Of a stretch of DNA of 13,956 nucleotides, positions 1 to 8,352 are shown piece by piece (the stretch's first letter is position 1; each line of letters begins with the position of its first letter). The stretch lies in contig JAOXYB010035151.1 of assembly GCA_028565635.1 (NCBI GenBank), positions 1-13,956 of the forward strand, read 5' to 3'. A program made the position numbers and the translations under genes. Under the pieces are notes generated by a model. It did no database searches, was not told where the DNA came from, and saw only the letters and a list, made by a program, of their open reading frames with translations. This stretch comes from Phoronis ovalis (taxonomy: Eukaryota; Phoronida; Phoronidae).

Positions 1-575
1 TTGTTAATAAAGGCCCTAAAAGTGTTGAAGTTGTGCAATTTGTACAGGAAATAGGAGCATATTCAGTTCGAGGAAATAATGAAGATAGTGTTTTGAGGCG
101 TATATTAATGAGTCGGATGAGTGAAGATCCAGAATATTTACTGACAAAACTAAAGTGGATTGAAAATATATCAGAGAAGGAAAGAAAATATTTAGCTGAA
201 CTACCGTACACTATATCTATTCCACATTTGAATGTAAAAATTGTACATGCTGGATTACTGCCCGATAAATGTTTAGCTGACCAAAATGTGGAAGACCTGA
301 TATACATACGTAATATATACAAGGAAGGCAACTTCTATGCTTCAGAACGGTTAGAAAACATAGATCAGAGCATCCCATGGAGTTTGGTATGGAATGGGCC
401 AGAACATGTATATTTTGGACATGATGCCAACCGTGGGCTGCAAAAGAATGAATATGCTACTGGTCTAGATTCAGGATGTGTTTATGGGAGGCAGTTAACT
501 GGTGTGTTTATAACAGGGGAGCGTGAATTCATCCAGGTGGATTCTGGATTTAATTGTGTGGAAAATGATAAGTGA
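1..575 (+). CDS. ApaH-like phosphatase, copy 1, 5'-truncated by window edge, catalytic His replaced
   Basis: The reading frame is already open at position 3 (VNKGPKSVEV), so the gene starts outside the window and the GDxHG motif and the start of GDLVNKGP are not visible. The frame runs to TGA at 573-575. What remains matches copy 2 at 11624-12457: GN-E motif, IVHAGL (metal-binding His), FGHDA (second His), GLQ, and the ALPH-type CVYGRQLTG block. In the PPP metallophosphatase superfamily these residues hold a dinuclear metal centre that hydrolyses phosphate esters or nucleoside polyphosphates; some eukaryotic ALPHs decap mRNA. The odd point is codon 78-80, AAT, which makes GNNE instead of GNHE. 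In this superfamily that His is the general acid, so activity should be strongly reduced. There are no stops or frameshifts. KRGLQ in copy 2 is NRGLQ here, and the last nine residues differ. It could be a pseudoenzyme, a young pseudogene or a variant allele. Confidence 0.9.
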   Translation, partial: VNKGPKSVEVVQFVQEIGAYSVRGNNEDSVLRRILMSRMSEDPEYLLTKLKWIENISEKERKYLAELPYTISIPHLNVKIVHAGLLPDKCLADQNVEDLIYIRNIYKEGNFYASERLENIDQSIPWSLVWNGPEHVYFGHDANRGLQKNEYATGLDSGCVYGRQLTGVFITGEREFIQVDSGFNCVENDK

Positions 576-1000
576 ATTATTTATTCGGTGTCTCCAACAA
601 TGAATAAAGAATATTTGTATCATATTTTTAATGGTATACATTTGATAATAATATATTGTGGTATATTAATTACCGGTAATTTATTTGTATAATAAAGCTT
701 AAAGGCTTTAAATAAATACTACAAACTGTTAATACCTGATCTGTGAAGATGCAGTCCTTAATACCTGAAACATTCAGTCATCCATGAACAAATGAATAAA
801 TTCCATTTACAATATTCTTGACACAACTTTTCTTATATTTACAAGACAACGGCTTTGGCATGTAAAACAAATCCATAACCCTATGGGTTATGTCAAACTG
901 CGTTAAATGTATATTTTGAGGTTACGTGTCATGTCGTTTGATTTGTTTTGTAAATAATTATTGAAAATGAAAAAAATGAAAACATGTAGTGTGTAGTATT
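576..1000. other. 3' flank of ALPH copy 1 with AATAAA signals
   Basis: There is no coding potential here. AATAAA hexamers lie at 603-608 and 691-696; the second, about 115 bases past the stop, is the more likely polyadenylation signal. A perfect 8-bp palindrome with a 3-base loop (CATAACCC-TAT-GGGTTATG) sits at 874-892. It is unexplained and may belong to an old repeat. Confidence 0.5.
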
Positions 1001-1345
1001 TATTAGGTTGCACAGCAAGTGCAACCTATTGAGATTGTATCTTTTTTCTTTTTTCTTCCAATTTTCAAACGTCTGTAACTTGGAAACGCTTTGAGCTACA
1101 GGGACCAAACTTGAGGTGTGTACTTAGTAGGGAGGGGGGACATACAAAAATTAGGTCAGGGGTCAATTTGAGGTCAGTAGGTCAAATTTCAAAAATGTCT
1201 TAAAACCTTCAAAAAATGATGGTATATGGTCACCTAAAGGTAAACATAATGATTTTTGAGGTCTTTTATGGGTCAAAAGGTCAGAATTTTTATTTTTAGC
1301 ATGTTTTTGGCTACTTTTAATAAGGAAGAGTGTCTAAATCAAGAC
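1001..1345. repeat. Dispersed-repeat-like block beginning with a hairpin
   Basis: The block begins with a 9-bp stem (AGGTTGCAC / GTGCAACCT, loop AGCAA) and continues as non-coding sequence unusually rich in AGGTCA-like hexamers. It has no ORF. The composition and the hairpin start resemble repeats of mollusc genomes as I remember them, but only one copy lies in this window and the 3' boundary is approximate. Confidence 0.4.
1005..1027. other. Perfect 9-bp stem hairpin
   Basis: AGGTTGCAC pairs with GTGCAACCT around the 5-base loop AGCAA. A second short perfect hairpin with different sequence lies at 10151-10173. Both stand at the edge of repeat-like DNA, so they may be structural ends of mobile elements. 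Confidence 0.6.
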
Positions 1346-1352
1346 AGAGTGG

Positions 1353-1481
1353 TTCCTATTTAATTTCAATTTTCTACATGGTAAAAATTTAGCTGAAAAT
1401 GGGGTCCATGGAATGACAAATACATACATTCACTTTGAATTATAGTCCCTCCCACGAGGCATTCCTATTTAATTTCAATTT
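1353..1481. mobile_element. Short 89-bp insertion between 20-bp perfect direct repeats
   Basis: TTCCTATTTAATTTCAATTT occurs at 1353-1372 and again at 1462-1481. The 89 bp between them (1373-1461) resemble the right end of the larger repeats at 1885-2420 and 13310-13743: a TGGTAAA unit, AGCTGAAAA, GGGGNCC, ACATACAT, CACTTTGAAT and a C-rich end. This looks like a minimal derivative of that family flanked by an unusually long target duplication. Chance or slippage is the alternative. Confidence 0.5.
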
Positions 1482-1875
1482 GCATACAGTTATAATAAAA
1501 AAATAATTTCTCTATTTTTTCAGTAAAAACATTCTGTCAAAAAATTAACCTCATTTAATAAAATGTCATTCCTTTCTTCACATTAATGCCAGCAATTTAT
1601 ACAGTACAGTTATCCTATCACAATCAATTATCCCTATTACAAACCTGTTCATCAACAAAGCTGCAATGAATATGACAAAATAAACACATTTCTTTCAAAA
1701 ACAAATTTTTCAAATGCTTAGTCATTAATGTATGGCATATGAATCAGTGTTCTCCACAAAAACTTATACTTGTTCAGGGCACCAATTAACTTGGTCCGTA
1801 GACAGCACTAGTATTGTGAATATATGCTGATACATCGCATTTTAATCATTCTATTTTTAATGCCCATATGTACTG
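1482..1875. other. AT-rich non-coding stretch, nothing recognised
   Basis: No exon-like open frame, tandem repeat or hairpin that I can support. The sequence is strongly AT-rich with scattered stops in all frames. Confidence 0.5.
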
Positions 1876-2429
1876 TTCTAATCCGGGGAGAGTACTCGAC
1901 AGAAAAGTTTATAGGGGTGTGCGGCCCAGGGTAAAAAGCCCTGACCCTTAATTTTATAGGGCTATTGTAAAAAACCCTGACATTTAAGTTTATAGGGGTT
2001 GTGCGACTCAGGATAAAAACCCTGACCTGTGATAAATAAACATCACCAGCAATATTCCCTGTCATAAATGATAAAACATGAAAAATATACCGTCACGCAT
2101 AAATAACTGTCCCGAAATAGATACCTTGTGTAAAATTCACTTGTACATTACATGCCTGTGGCAAATAAATATGGAAACATTTAAGAACTTTATTTTTTAA
2201 TACCTGTCGTAAATGTGTTTTCCAAGAATTACACCCTGTGGTAAACGAATATTTTCTAAAAATATAGTGGTAAATATACAAGAATAAAGGTATACCCTGT
2301 GGTAAATAAAGCTTTGATAAGTGTAAAAAATATACCCTGTGGTAAATGCTGGAGCTGAAAAAAGGGGACCTATTGGGCGACACATACATATAGTGACTTT
2401 TAATGGCTGTACCCCCGGGATTCTAATCC
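1876..2429. mobile_element. Non-autonomous TIR element with 9-bp TSD and internal short tandem repeats (Y1)
   Basis: TTCTAATCC is present at 1876-1884 and 2421-2429 as a perfect 9-bp target site duplication, leaving a 536-bp element (1885-2420). The left end (GGGG..GTACT.GACAGAAAAG) and the reverse complement of the right end (CCCGGGGGTACAGCCATT) form imperfect terminal inverted repeats. The interior is about nine degenerate units of the pattern ATACCCTGTGGTAAAT with variable AT-rich spacers, plus a second unit type (GTAAAAA..CCCTGAC) at 1935-2040. Open frames in it (YHRVY-like strings on the - strand) come from the repeat units and are not genes. A second copy in the same orientation is at 13310-13743. 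The 9-bp TSD fits Mutator-like and a few other DNA transposon groups; no transposase is present. Confidence 0.75.
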
Positions 2430-3137
2430 AAGACAAATTCAAATATACAATAACTGTACCACATAAACCATAACATAGCTAAATGATAAACCACCTTTAA
2501 AATTATAATTTGTATCCACAAACAAAAGCAACCTTACATTAATTCTCTAAAAATATAACTAACAATTCCTTTAATACAATCCAAATCCCAATTTTACACA
2601 TTTTCATTTAACAAAATATACGCACTTCCTCAAATATGATGTTAAATTCTATATAATCCAGATAATTATTAGTTTAATGTTTAAAATAGTTTATTTCTTT
2701 ATACTGAAACTAATTTTACTTGCCTTGTATACACAGGGCGTTATTTTATTGCATCAGAGTGTGAAATATACAACCATATGTTAAATGTAACCAGATATGA
2801 CATTACTTCCAGATGTACTATTCCATCAGAACATTGCAAAGCATTATGCAATCGCAAAAAATCTCACAAACAACAAATATTTCTCATGTATTACCACATA
2901 CAATTACTTATTCTGCATCATCTAGCCGCTGCCGTTGCAGACGAGATACACTTCAAAAGATTTACGTAAATTCATGTATATTTTTAAAAGCATCGGACAA
3001 TTTAAACCTTATATACCATAAAAATAACTACGTTCCTTACACGCAGTCACTATATTTACAAATAAAAAAACAACGCTAACATTAAAGAAATAATAACCCT
3101 ATTATCAAAATATCGTTAATGGCGTATTTCTTCAAAA
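2430..3137. other. AT-rich non-coding stretch, nothing recognised
   Basis: Short open frames occur around 2778-3079 but lack splice-site support, codon bias or recognisable motifs. No repeat shared with the rest of the window was seen. Confidence 0.5.
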
Positions 3138-4589
3138 ATCGACAGTCCGACATCTCATTAGTCCGACATCCCACTATTAGTCCGACATCCCACTAGGCCG
3201 ACATTCCATTAGTCCCACTTTTAATTTTGAGCATCCCCTTCTCATCAAAAACTCCTGTAAAATTTATGTCCAAAACAAAACCGCTGGTGGACTTCTTAAA
3301 CTCTTCTGAACGATTCCGTCGCATCTTAACTGCAACTTACCTATGTTCAGTCTCTGCATAACAATATGTTCAGATTTTATTTTTTAACCATGGGGCTATA
3401 GAAAATGTGTTCTAAATTTTGAATTTTTAATTCTAAAATAACTACGCCTATTTCAGTCTATAATCTGACAGGCTAAAATGTATTATAAATGTTCTAAAAA
3501 CAAATCACGAAAACCACTATCTCCTGCTTTGTAAAAACTGATAATCTAATGCAGTTCTATATAATGAGCAACTTTCCATCAAATTTTGCTTCCTGTGATA
3601 ATTTTGATTTTCCTAAAAAAAACATTATATGCTGTTTAGAACACCTATATAGCCCATGTTTACATTGTTATTTTTATTTGATGACAGATGCTAACATTTT
3701 AACATAACAATAAATACATTTCCTTTCTAATGCTTGTTCGAAAGGACGAAATATCCAAGTTTAGTTTATCTTTTAACAAATGCTGTTGCAAATCAATAAT
3801 TTTTTTTAAACCAAAAAGTTATTTATACAGTATTTGGTAGCCAAATTTCCCTTATTTTATGAAGTTCAAAGTGAGGAAAAAAGGGAAAATTACATTTACT
3901 GAAATGGTAGTATGTAGATAAATGTTTTCATTAAAATGCAGAATCATTTAAAATTTGAATTTTTAAAAATGTATCAGTTAGACTAATAAATTTTAACAAC
4001 TAACAAATTTTTAATAATTTTGTGTTCAGTTAATTAAATGTATAGTAAATCTACATTATTATGGGAAGGCAGAAAACTTGCTGTAAACAGACGTTCATAA
4101 TTTAGCTGCAGTTGTCATATTTTTTTTGCTCTTACTTTTCTCGCCATTCACATTTCCCGTGCGCTTTTTAGTAATATTATCTTTAATAGTGCTATTTGCA
4201 ATTTAGTGTTTTTTTTTGTCTAAAATCAATACAATGTATAGTACAACGGATCTGTTCAGGAAAACTACAGGTTAGAGGAAAGACAGTATCGTCCTACAAT
4301 ATCGCCAGTATGGCGTATCAGTCAAGTTGTTCATGGGCATATCTGTGCGAATTCACTTGAATCAGAAAGTAAAAAAATATGAATTCAATACTCAAGAGTT
4401 TTCTGAATTATAACAAAAAGAACATAATGAATATTGTCAAAAAAGAATACAGTGTAACATTAGTGGATTGCATTGTTCTAACGTGTAACATTTTGCGATG
4501 ATTAATTTCAGCTCTAAGTTAGCAAATCGTCGGTCAAAAGTTATTTATTATCGGACTAATGGGATATGTCGGACTATCGAGCTGACCCC
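3138..4589 (-). mobile_element. Non-autonomous DNA transposon copy A, inverted relative to copy B
   Basis: The left end has four degenerate 16-bp units (AGTCCGACATCCCATT) at 3142-3215. The right end has two inverted units and finishes ATCGAGCTGACCCC at 4589. The whole stretch is the diverged reverse complement of 7185-8344, including landmarks such as the blocks near 3285-3320 and 8190-8225. It carries 298 bp (about 3572-3869) absent from copy B, with CAA at both junctions. No coding capacity. Unlike copy B, no target site duplication is visible, and its left terminus is diverged or lost. It is therefore the older or more damaged copy. Confidence 0.8.
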
Positions 4590-5467
4590 ATTACGGACTG
4601 GGAAGATTTTAAATACAACTTTCCCTTCTGGCATTATGTCTGGAGTTCCCTTAGTTTCTAGCAACGATTTCACTACTGCAGGTAGTAGTAGCAATATGTC
4701 GTATATCCAAGATATACCGACAGTAATTGTTTTCTGTTTACTACAGTCTTACAACTTACTCAATAATAGGTTGTGATATTTTTTACTTGAATGTTTTATT
4801 GCATGTATTCCTTTTTATTTTGCTGTTTCAGTACATCCCAATAGTTTGTAATCCAACAGGTAGATCAAACTTGTTACAGTAGTTACACAAAACAATATTC
4901 TTTTGGTTTTTAAAAATTATTTATTAACATTGTTTAAATACAAAAACATGTTATTCTCTCAATAATCTGTGCTAATCAGCAACAAAATGTTTCCTCTATA
5001 ATATTTACTTAAAAATATTAAGCTATCATGCGATCAATGTGTCAGCTTTTGACAGAAAGAGTATAAACAGGTGCATAACCTGATTTCTTAGTCTTTAGAA
5101 CTATGAGTATCTTTATTACATAAAATGACTAAATTAGCACTTTAATGAATATTTTCCTGGAAGATCTTGTTATATTCTCTTTTGTTTTAAGGACAGTTTG
5201 TAGTACTGATAAAAAGATACTTTGTAAGTATTACACAAGTCAGCCTAAAATCAGTTAAACATTTCAAAACATATTATCAAGTTATAATAAAAGTAGATTG
5301 TTTTTCATGAACATTGCATAATCCTTTTGTTAAGTAGTCTCAAAAAGATAACTAGACACATTACGAACAAACTTTTTTGATCTGGTTTGGTCACAAAAGA
5401 ATATGACGTATAGAGAAGACGCATTTGCATGTATATAAGTACTTGTGGTGATATCATGTAGAAGCAT
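4590..5467 (-). other. Merlin 3' UTR and downstream flank
   Basis: This lies directly downstream (- strand) of the merlin stop codon at 5468-5470. Candidate AATAAA signals on the - strand read as TTTATT at 5112-5117, 4920-4925 and 4795-4800. Segments from about 4700 to 5360 are recognisably similar to 12945-13290, for example the blocks around 4806-4840 and 5290-5357, whose counterparts are at 13023-13060 and 13220-13280. The shared block is therefore part of a duplicated segment. The exact 3' end of the transcript cannot be set by eye. Confidence 0.55.
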
Positions 5468-5518
5468 TTACAGTTCTTCAAAGAATGCAACTCTAGACCG
5501 AGTAGTTCCAGTTGTAAT
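5468..5518 (-). CDS. NF2: Merlin (NF2) terminal coding exon
   Basis: On the - strand a splice acceptor (ATCTTATTTCAG) ends at 5519. The exon then encodes 16 residues, ITTGTTRSRVAFFEEL, followed by TAA at 5468-5470. The ending RVAFFEEL is the highly conserved C-terminus of merlin, the FERM-domain cytoskeletal linker and Hippo-pathway tumour suppressor; this tail packs against the FERM domain. The exon begins in phase 0, matching the donor of the exon at 5804-5963 across a 285-bp intron. The exon is intact. Alternatives such as ezrin/radixin/moesin are disfavoured, because those end in an actin-binding DTL-type tail that is not seen here. Confidence 0.92.
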   Translation of the reverse strand: MTTGTTRSRVAFFEEL

Positions 5519-5591
5519 CTGAAATAAGATGGGCGATTCAACAACGATTAATAACACAATCATATCATAGCAACAAAATTGTCATTATCAG

Positions 5592-5679
5592 GGAGTCTTA
5601 GCTTGTAATTTGAAAGATTTTGAATGCTCACTACAAACCCTCCAAATTAGCATACAAAACCCTGATACAATAAAACTGG
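5592..5679 (+). pseudogene. Candidate relic exon 0, inside the last merlin intron
   Basis: The acceptor TTATCAG ends at 5591. The frame GVLACNLKDFECSLQ... is open for 29 codons to a donor G|GTAGTT at 5679/5680 and would stay open to TAA at 5760. It ends in phase 1, so joining to 6004 makes a GTT valine codon. It lies between the two merlin exons on the opposite strand. Weak donor, and no homologue recalled; it could be chance. Confidence 0.35.
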
Positions 5680-5803
5680 GTAGTTCCATTTGTAACGAAA
5701 CTCGTTTTTCGTTGCAATCATTTGATGACTGCACATTATTAAAAATTTCCTTTATATCTTAACAAAAAAAATTAAAAATTTAAGATCTAGTTTTCTGGAT
5801 TAC

Positions 5804-5963
5804 CTTTTGTAGCGTTGTGTATTTTGTTTCTCCTCTTTGTGTATTTTCTTCATGGATTCTATCAAATGCGGTCTGCTTGTCCTCTACTTTCAACACTTCT
5901 ATTTCTGATGTCAGTTCTTTAAGTTGCTCTTGCAGGTGTTTGCTTTTCTCCATATATTCAACT
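5804..5963 (-). CDS. NF2: Merlin (NF2) penultimate coding exon
   Basis: On the - strand the acceptor TTTGTTTCAG ends at 5964 and the donor AAAAG|GTAATC lies at 5804/5803, giving a 160-nt exon: one base completing a split codon, then 53 codons with no stop. It starts VEYMEKSKHLQEQL and continues through a charged coiled-coil helix (ELTSEIEVLKVEDKQ) into HEENTQRGETKYTTLQK. The first 14 residues match the merlin C-terminal helix, and HEEN..RG..K is the expected linker to the tail. Merlin links membrane receptors to cortical actin and activates the Hippo kinases. The split codon implies another exon upstream (higher coordinates). None was recognised up to 13956, so the preceding intron is very long or this is a duplicated 3' fragment of the gene. 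A + strand open frame at 5817-6083 is only the antisense shadow plus relic exon 1. Confidence 0.93.
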
Positions 5964-6003
5964 CTGAAACAAAGTTTAAATCATTCATTATATTGCATTT
6001 TAG

Positions 6004-6085
6004 TTGAAACGGTTTGTGACGAAAATTTAAACAGTTTGAAGGGTAAAGAATATGAAGAAGGTTTTTGCCAACAAAATCTATAAAG
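6004..6085 (+). pseudogene. Candidate relic exon 1 with TAA stop
   Basis: The acceptor TTGCATTTTAG ends at 6003 and the donor AAAG|GTACAA follows 6085. The frame reads ETVCDENLNSLKGKEYEEG then FCQQNL, TAA (6081-6083), and the leftover AG completes AGG with the first base of 6631. It begins 41 bases from the merlin exon on the opposite strand. Confidence 0.45.
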
Positions 6086-6630
6086 GTACAATAATAATAA
6101 TTTTATCTTAACTTATTACTAACATTTGAAGCTCATTTTAGGCTAGAATTTATGATTGTATGCAATACCTCATAAAGTACTAACTAATATCATTGGAGTG
6201 TGAGACTATTTGCATGCACTCGGTGAGCTAACAGAAATCTCACTTTGTGCTTATGAAGTCACTTTGATACATGTTGCACATTTATATACAAAATCACTAA
6301 ACACATTGTAAAAAACGTAAAAGTATAATTCAACAGCTTAAAATTAGAGGTAGTACTAGTATTTAGAATGATAATGTAATAAAAATTGTACCAACAAGTG
6401 AAAAACACTAACAAAACTCAGAAGAGGTTACAGTGTCATAACTACTGATCGATGACCGTACACTGCTTTGGATATTTATATGTTGCTTAACACTTTACTT
6501 TATGTATTGTTTACACACATATTAGAATTAGTCATTGATTTAAGTTGTATAAAGATGTGTTTTTTGAAGCTTGGAGTATTACGTGAACTTGATTTTTTCA
6601 AAAATTAAAATTTGAAAATTATGTTTGCAG

Positions 6631-6904
6631 GTTATGCAGTTCTCATCAAGAATATGGTGAACCTACTGACAATTTGCATAAAATTTTAGATTTAACTGAA
6701 TTGTTGTCTAGCTGTCATATTTGGTTAATAAAGAATAGCGAATTACTTAACTCCAAAAAAGTTTTACCTGATAAATTTTGGGATTTACCATATTCACACA
6801 TCACGCTTCCTGAAGAAGTTGTTCATTCTGTTGACTGTTGGTGATTTACAGCTGGCCAGAAAAAAAGTTTAACTTCAATGCTTACTAGAACTCCACTATC
6901 AATG
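6631..6904 (+). pseudogene. Relic exon 2 with in-frame TGA
   Basis: The acceptor ATGTTTGCAG ends at 6630. The frame is open for 70 codons (contains DNLHKILDLTELL, CHIWLIKNSELL and KFWDLPYSHITLPEE), then TGA at 6842-6844, then open for 20 more codons (FTAGQKKSLTSML) to the donor ATG|GTCAGT at 6904/6905. Residue composition is protein-like, with mixed hydrophobic and polar helices and no low complexity. A donor just before the TGA (6840) would break the phase with 8694. Function unknown. Confidence 0.6.
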
Positions 6905-7176
6905 GTCAGTTTTTAAAAATGGTAAAATTCCTTGAATTTAAGTTGTGTTTTTAACAGAGTTCATATGTCTCTGTCTTGGTAATTATTTTTCATTCTTAAT
7001 TTTAAAAGCTTTCCTTAGTAAACAGCAAAGTGCATTCTATTGACTATTCTGTTGTGCTGTAAATACAGGATTTTTGCTTCATCATGATATAATACAGAAT
7101 GAACTGTTTCTTAATATCTTGGTGTGTGGGCTAACAGGGATGGGCCACTGGCACAGTTCGCTGTTTTCAATGAGTT
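6905..7176 (+). other. Relic-gene intron, part before transposon B
   Basis: AT-rich sequence without coding support or repeats. It ends at the target site duplication of the element starting at 7185. Confidence 0.4.
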
Positions 7177-8352
7177 TAGTATATGGGGTCAGCTCGATAG
7201 TCCGACATCCCATTAGTCCGACATCTCATTTGTCCGACAGTAAATAGCCAATTTTTGACAGACGCTTTGCTAACTTTTTAGAGCTGAAATTAATCATCAC
7301 AAAATATTACACGTTCGAACAATGCAATCCACTAATTAAAAGTTATACGGTACTCTTTTTTGACAATATTCATTCCGTTGTTATAATTCAGAAAGCTCTT
7401 GACTATATATTGAATTCATATTTTTTTAACTTTCTGATCCAAATGAATTCGCACAGATATGCCTATGTACAACTTGACTAATACGCCATACTGAAAACAC
7501 CACTCTTAGCATTATACTATTGTAGGACGACACTGTTTTTTCTGAACAGATCCGTTCTACTATACATTGTATCGATTTTAGACAAAAAAAACACACTAAT
7601 TGCAAATAACACTAAAGCATAATATTACTAAAAAGCGCACAGGAAACGTGAATAGCGAGTAAAGTCAGAGCAAAAAAATATGAAAGCTGCAGCTAATTAA
7701 ATTATGAACACCTGTGTACAGCAAGTTTTCTGCCTTCCCATAATAATGTAAATTTACTATACATTTTATTAACTGAACACAAAATTATTTAAAATTTCTT
7801 AGTTGTTAAAGTTTATTAGTATAACTGATACATTTTAAACAATCAAATTTTAAATGATTCTGCATTTTAATGAAAACACTTATCTATCATTTCAGTAAAT
7901 GTAAGTTTCCCTTTTATCCTCACTTTGCTCAATATATAGAACTGCATTATATTACCAGTTTTTACTGAGCAGGAGATAGTGGTTTTCGCGATTTGTTTTT
8001 AGAACTTGTATAATACATTTTAGCCTGTCAGATTATAGACTGAAATAGGCGTAGTTATTTTGGAATTAAAAATACAAAATTTACAACATCTATAAGCCCC
8101 ATGGTTAAAAAATAAAATCTGAACATATTGTTATGCAGAGACTGAACATAGGTAAGTTGCAGATAAGATGCGACGGAATCGTTCAGAAGAGTTTAAGAAG
8201 TCCACCAGCGGTTTTGTTTTGGATATACATTTTACAGGAGTTCTTGATGAGAAGGGGATGCTCAAAAATTAGATGTCGGACTAATGAGATGTCGGACTAA
8301 TGGGATGTCGGACTAATGGGATGTCGGACTATCGATACGTACCCTAGTATAT
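7177..8352 (+). mobile_element. Non-autonomous DNA transposon copy B with perfect 8-bp TSD
   Basis: TAGTATAT at 7177-7184 and 8345-8352 is a perfect 8-bp target site duplication around a 1160-bp element (7185-8344). The left end begins GGGGTCAGCTCGATAGTCC, and the reverse complement of the right end begins GGGTACGTATCGATAGTCC. Both continue into tandem 16-bp units (AGTCCGACATCCCATT), about three at the left and four at the right, so the terminal inverted repeats are themselves short tandem arrays. There is no transposase ORF. The TSD length fits hAT and some other cut-and-paste groups, but the GGG-type ends do not match the usual hAT terminus, so I leave the superfamily open. Copy A at 3138-4589 is the same element in opposite orientation. 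Confidence 0.88.

Noticed and set aside
1808-2442. Three - strand open frames with YHRVY/YLPQG-like repeated peptides
   Set aside because: They are translations of the tandem ATACCCTGTGGTAAAT units of element Y1; frames change between units and there are no gene signals.
2778-3079. Two overlapping + strand open frames of 63 and 88 codons
   Set aside because: No motif, splice support or protein-like composition; expected by chance in a long AT-rich stretch.
4498-4776. 92-codon + strand open frame
   Set aside because: It begins inside transposon A and runs across its right terminus into merlin flank, so it cannot be an old gene.
5305-5544. 79-codon - strand open frame overlapping the merlin terminal exon
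   Set aside because: It reads another frame than RVAFFEEL; the merlin frame has the conserved tail and the splice acceptor.
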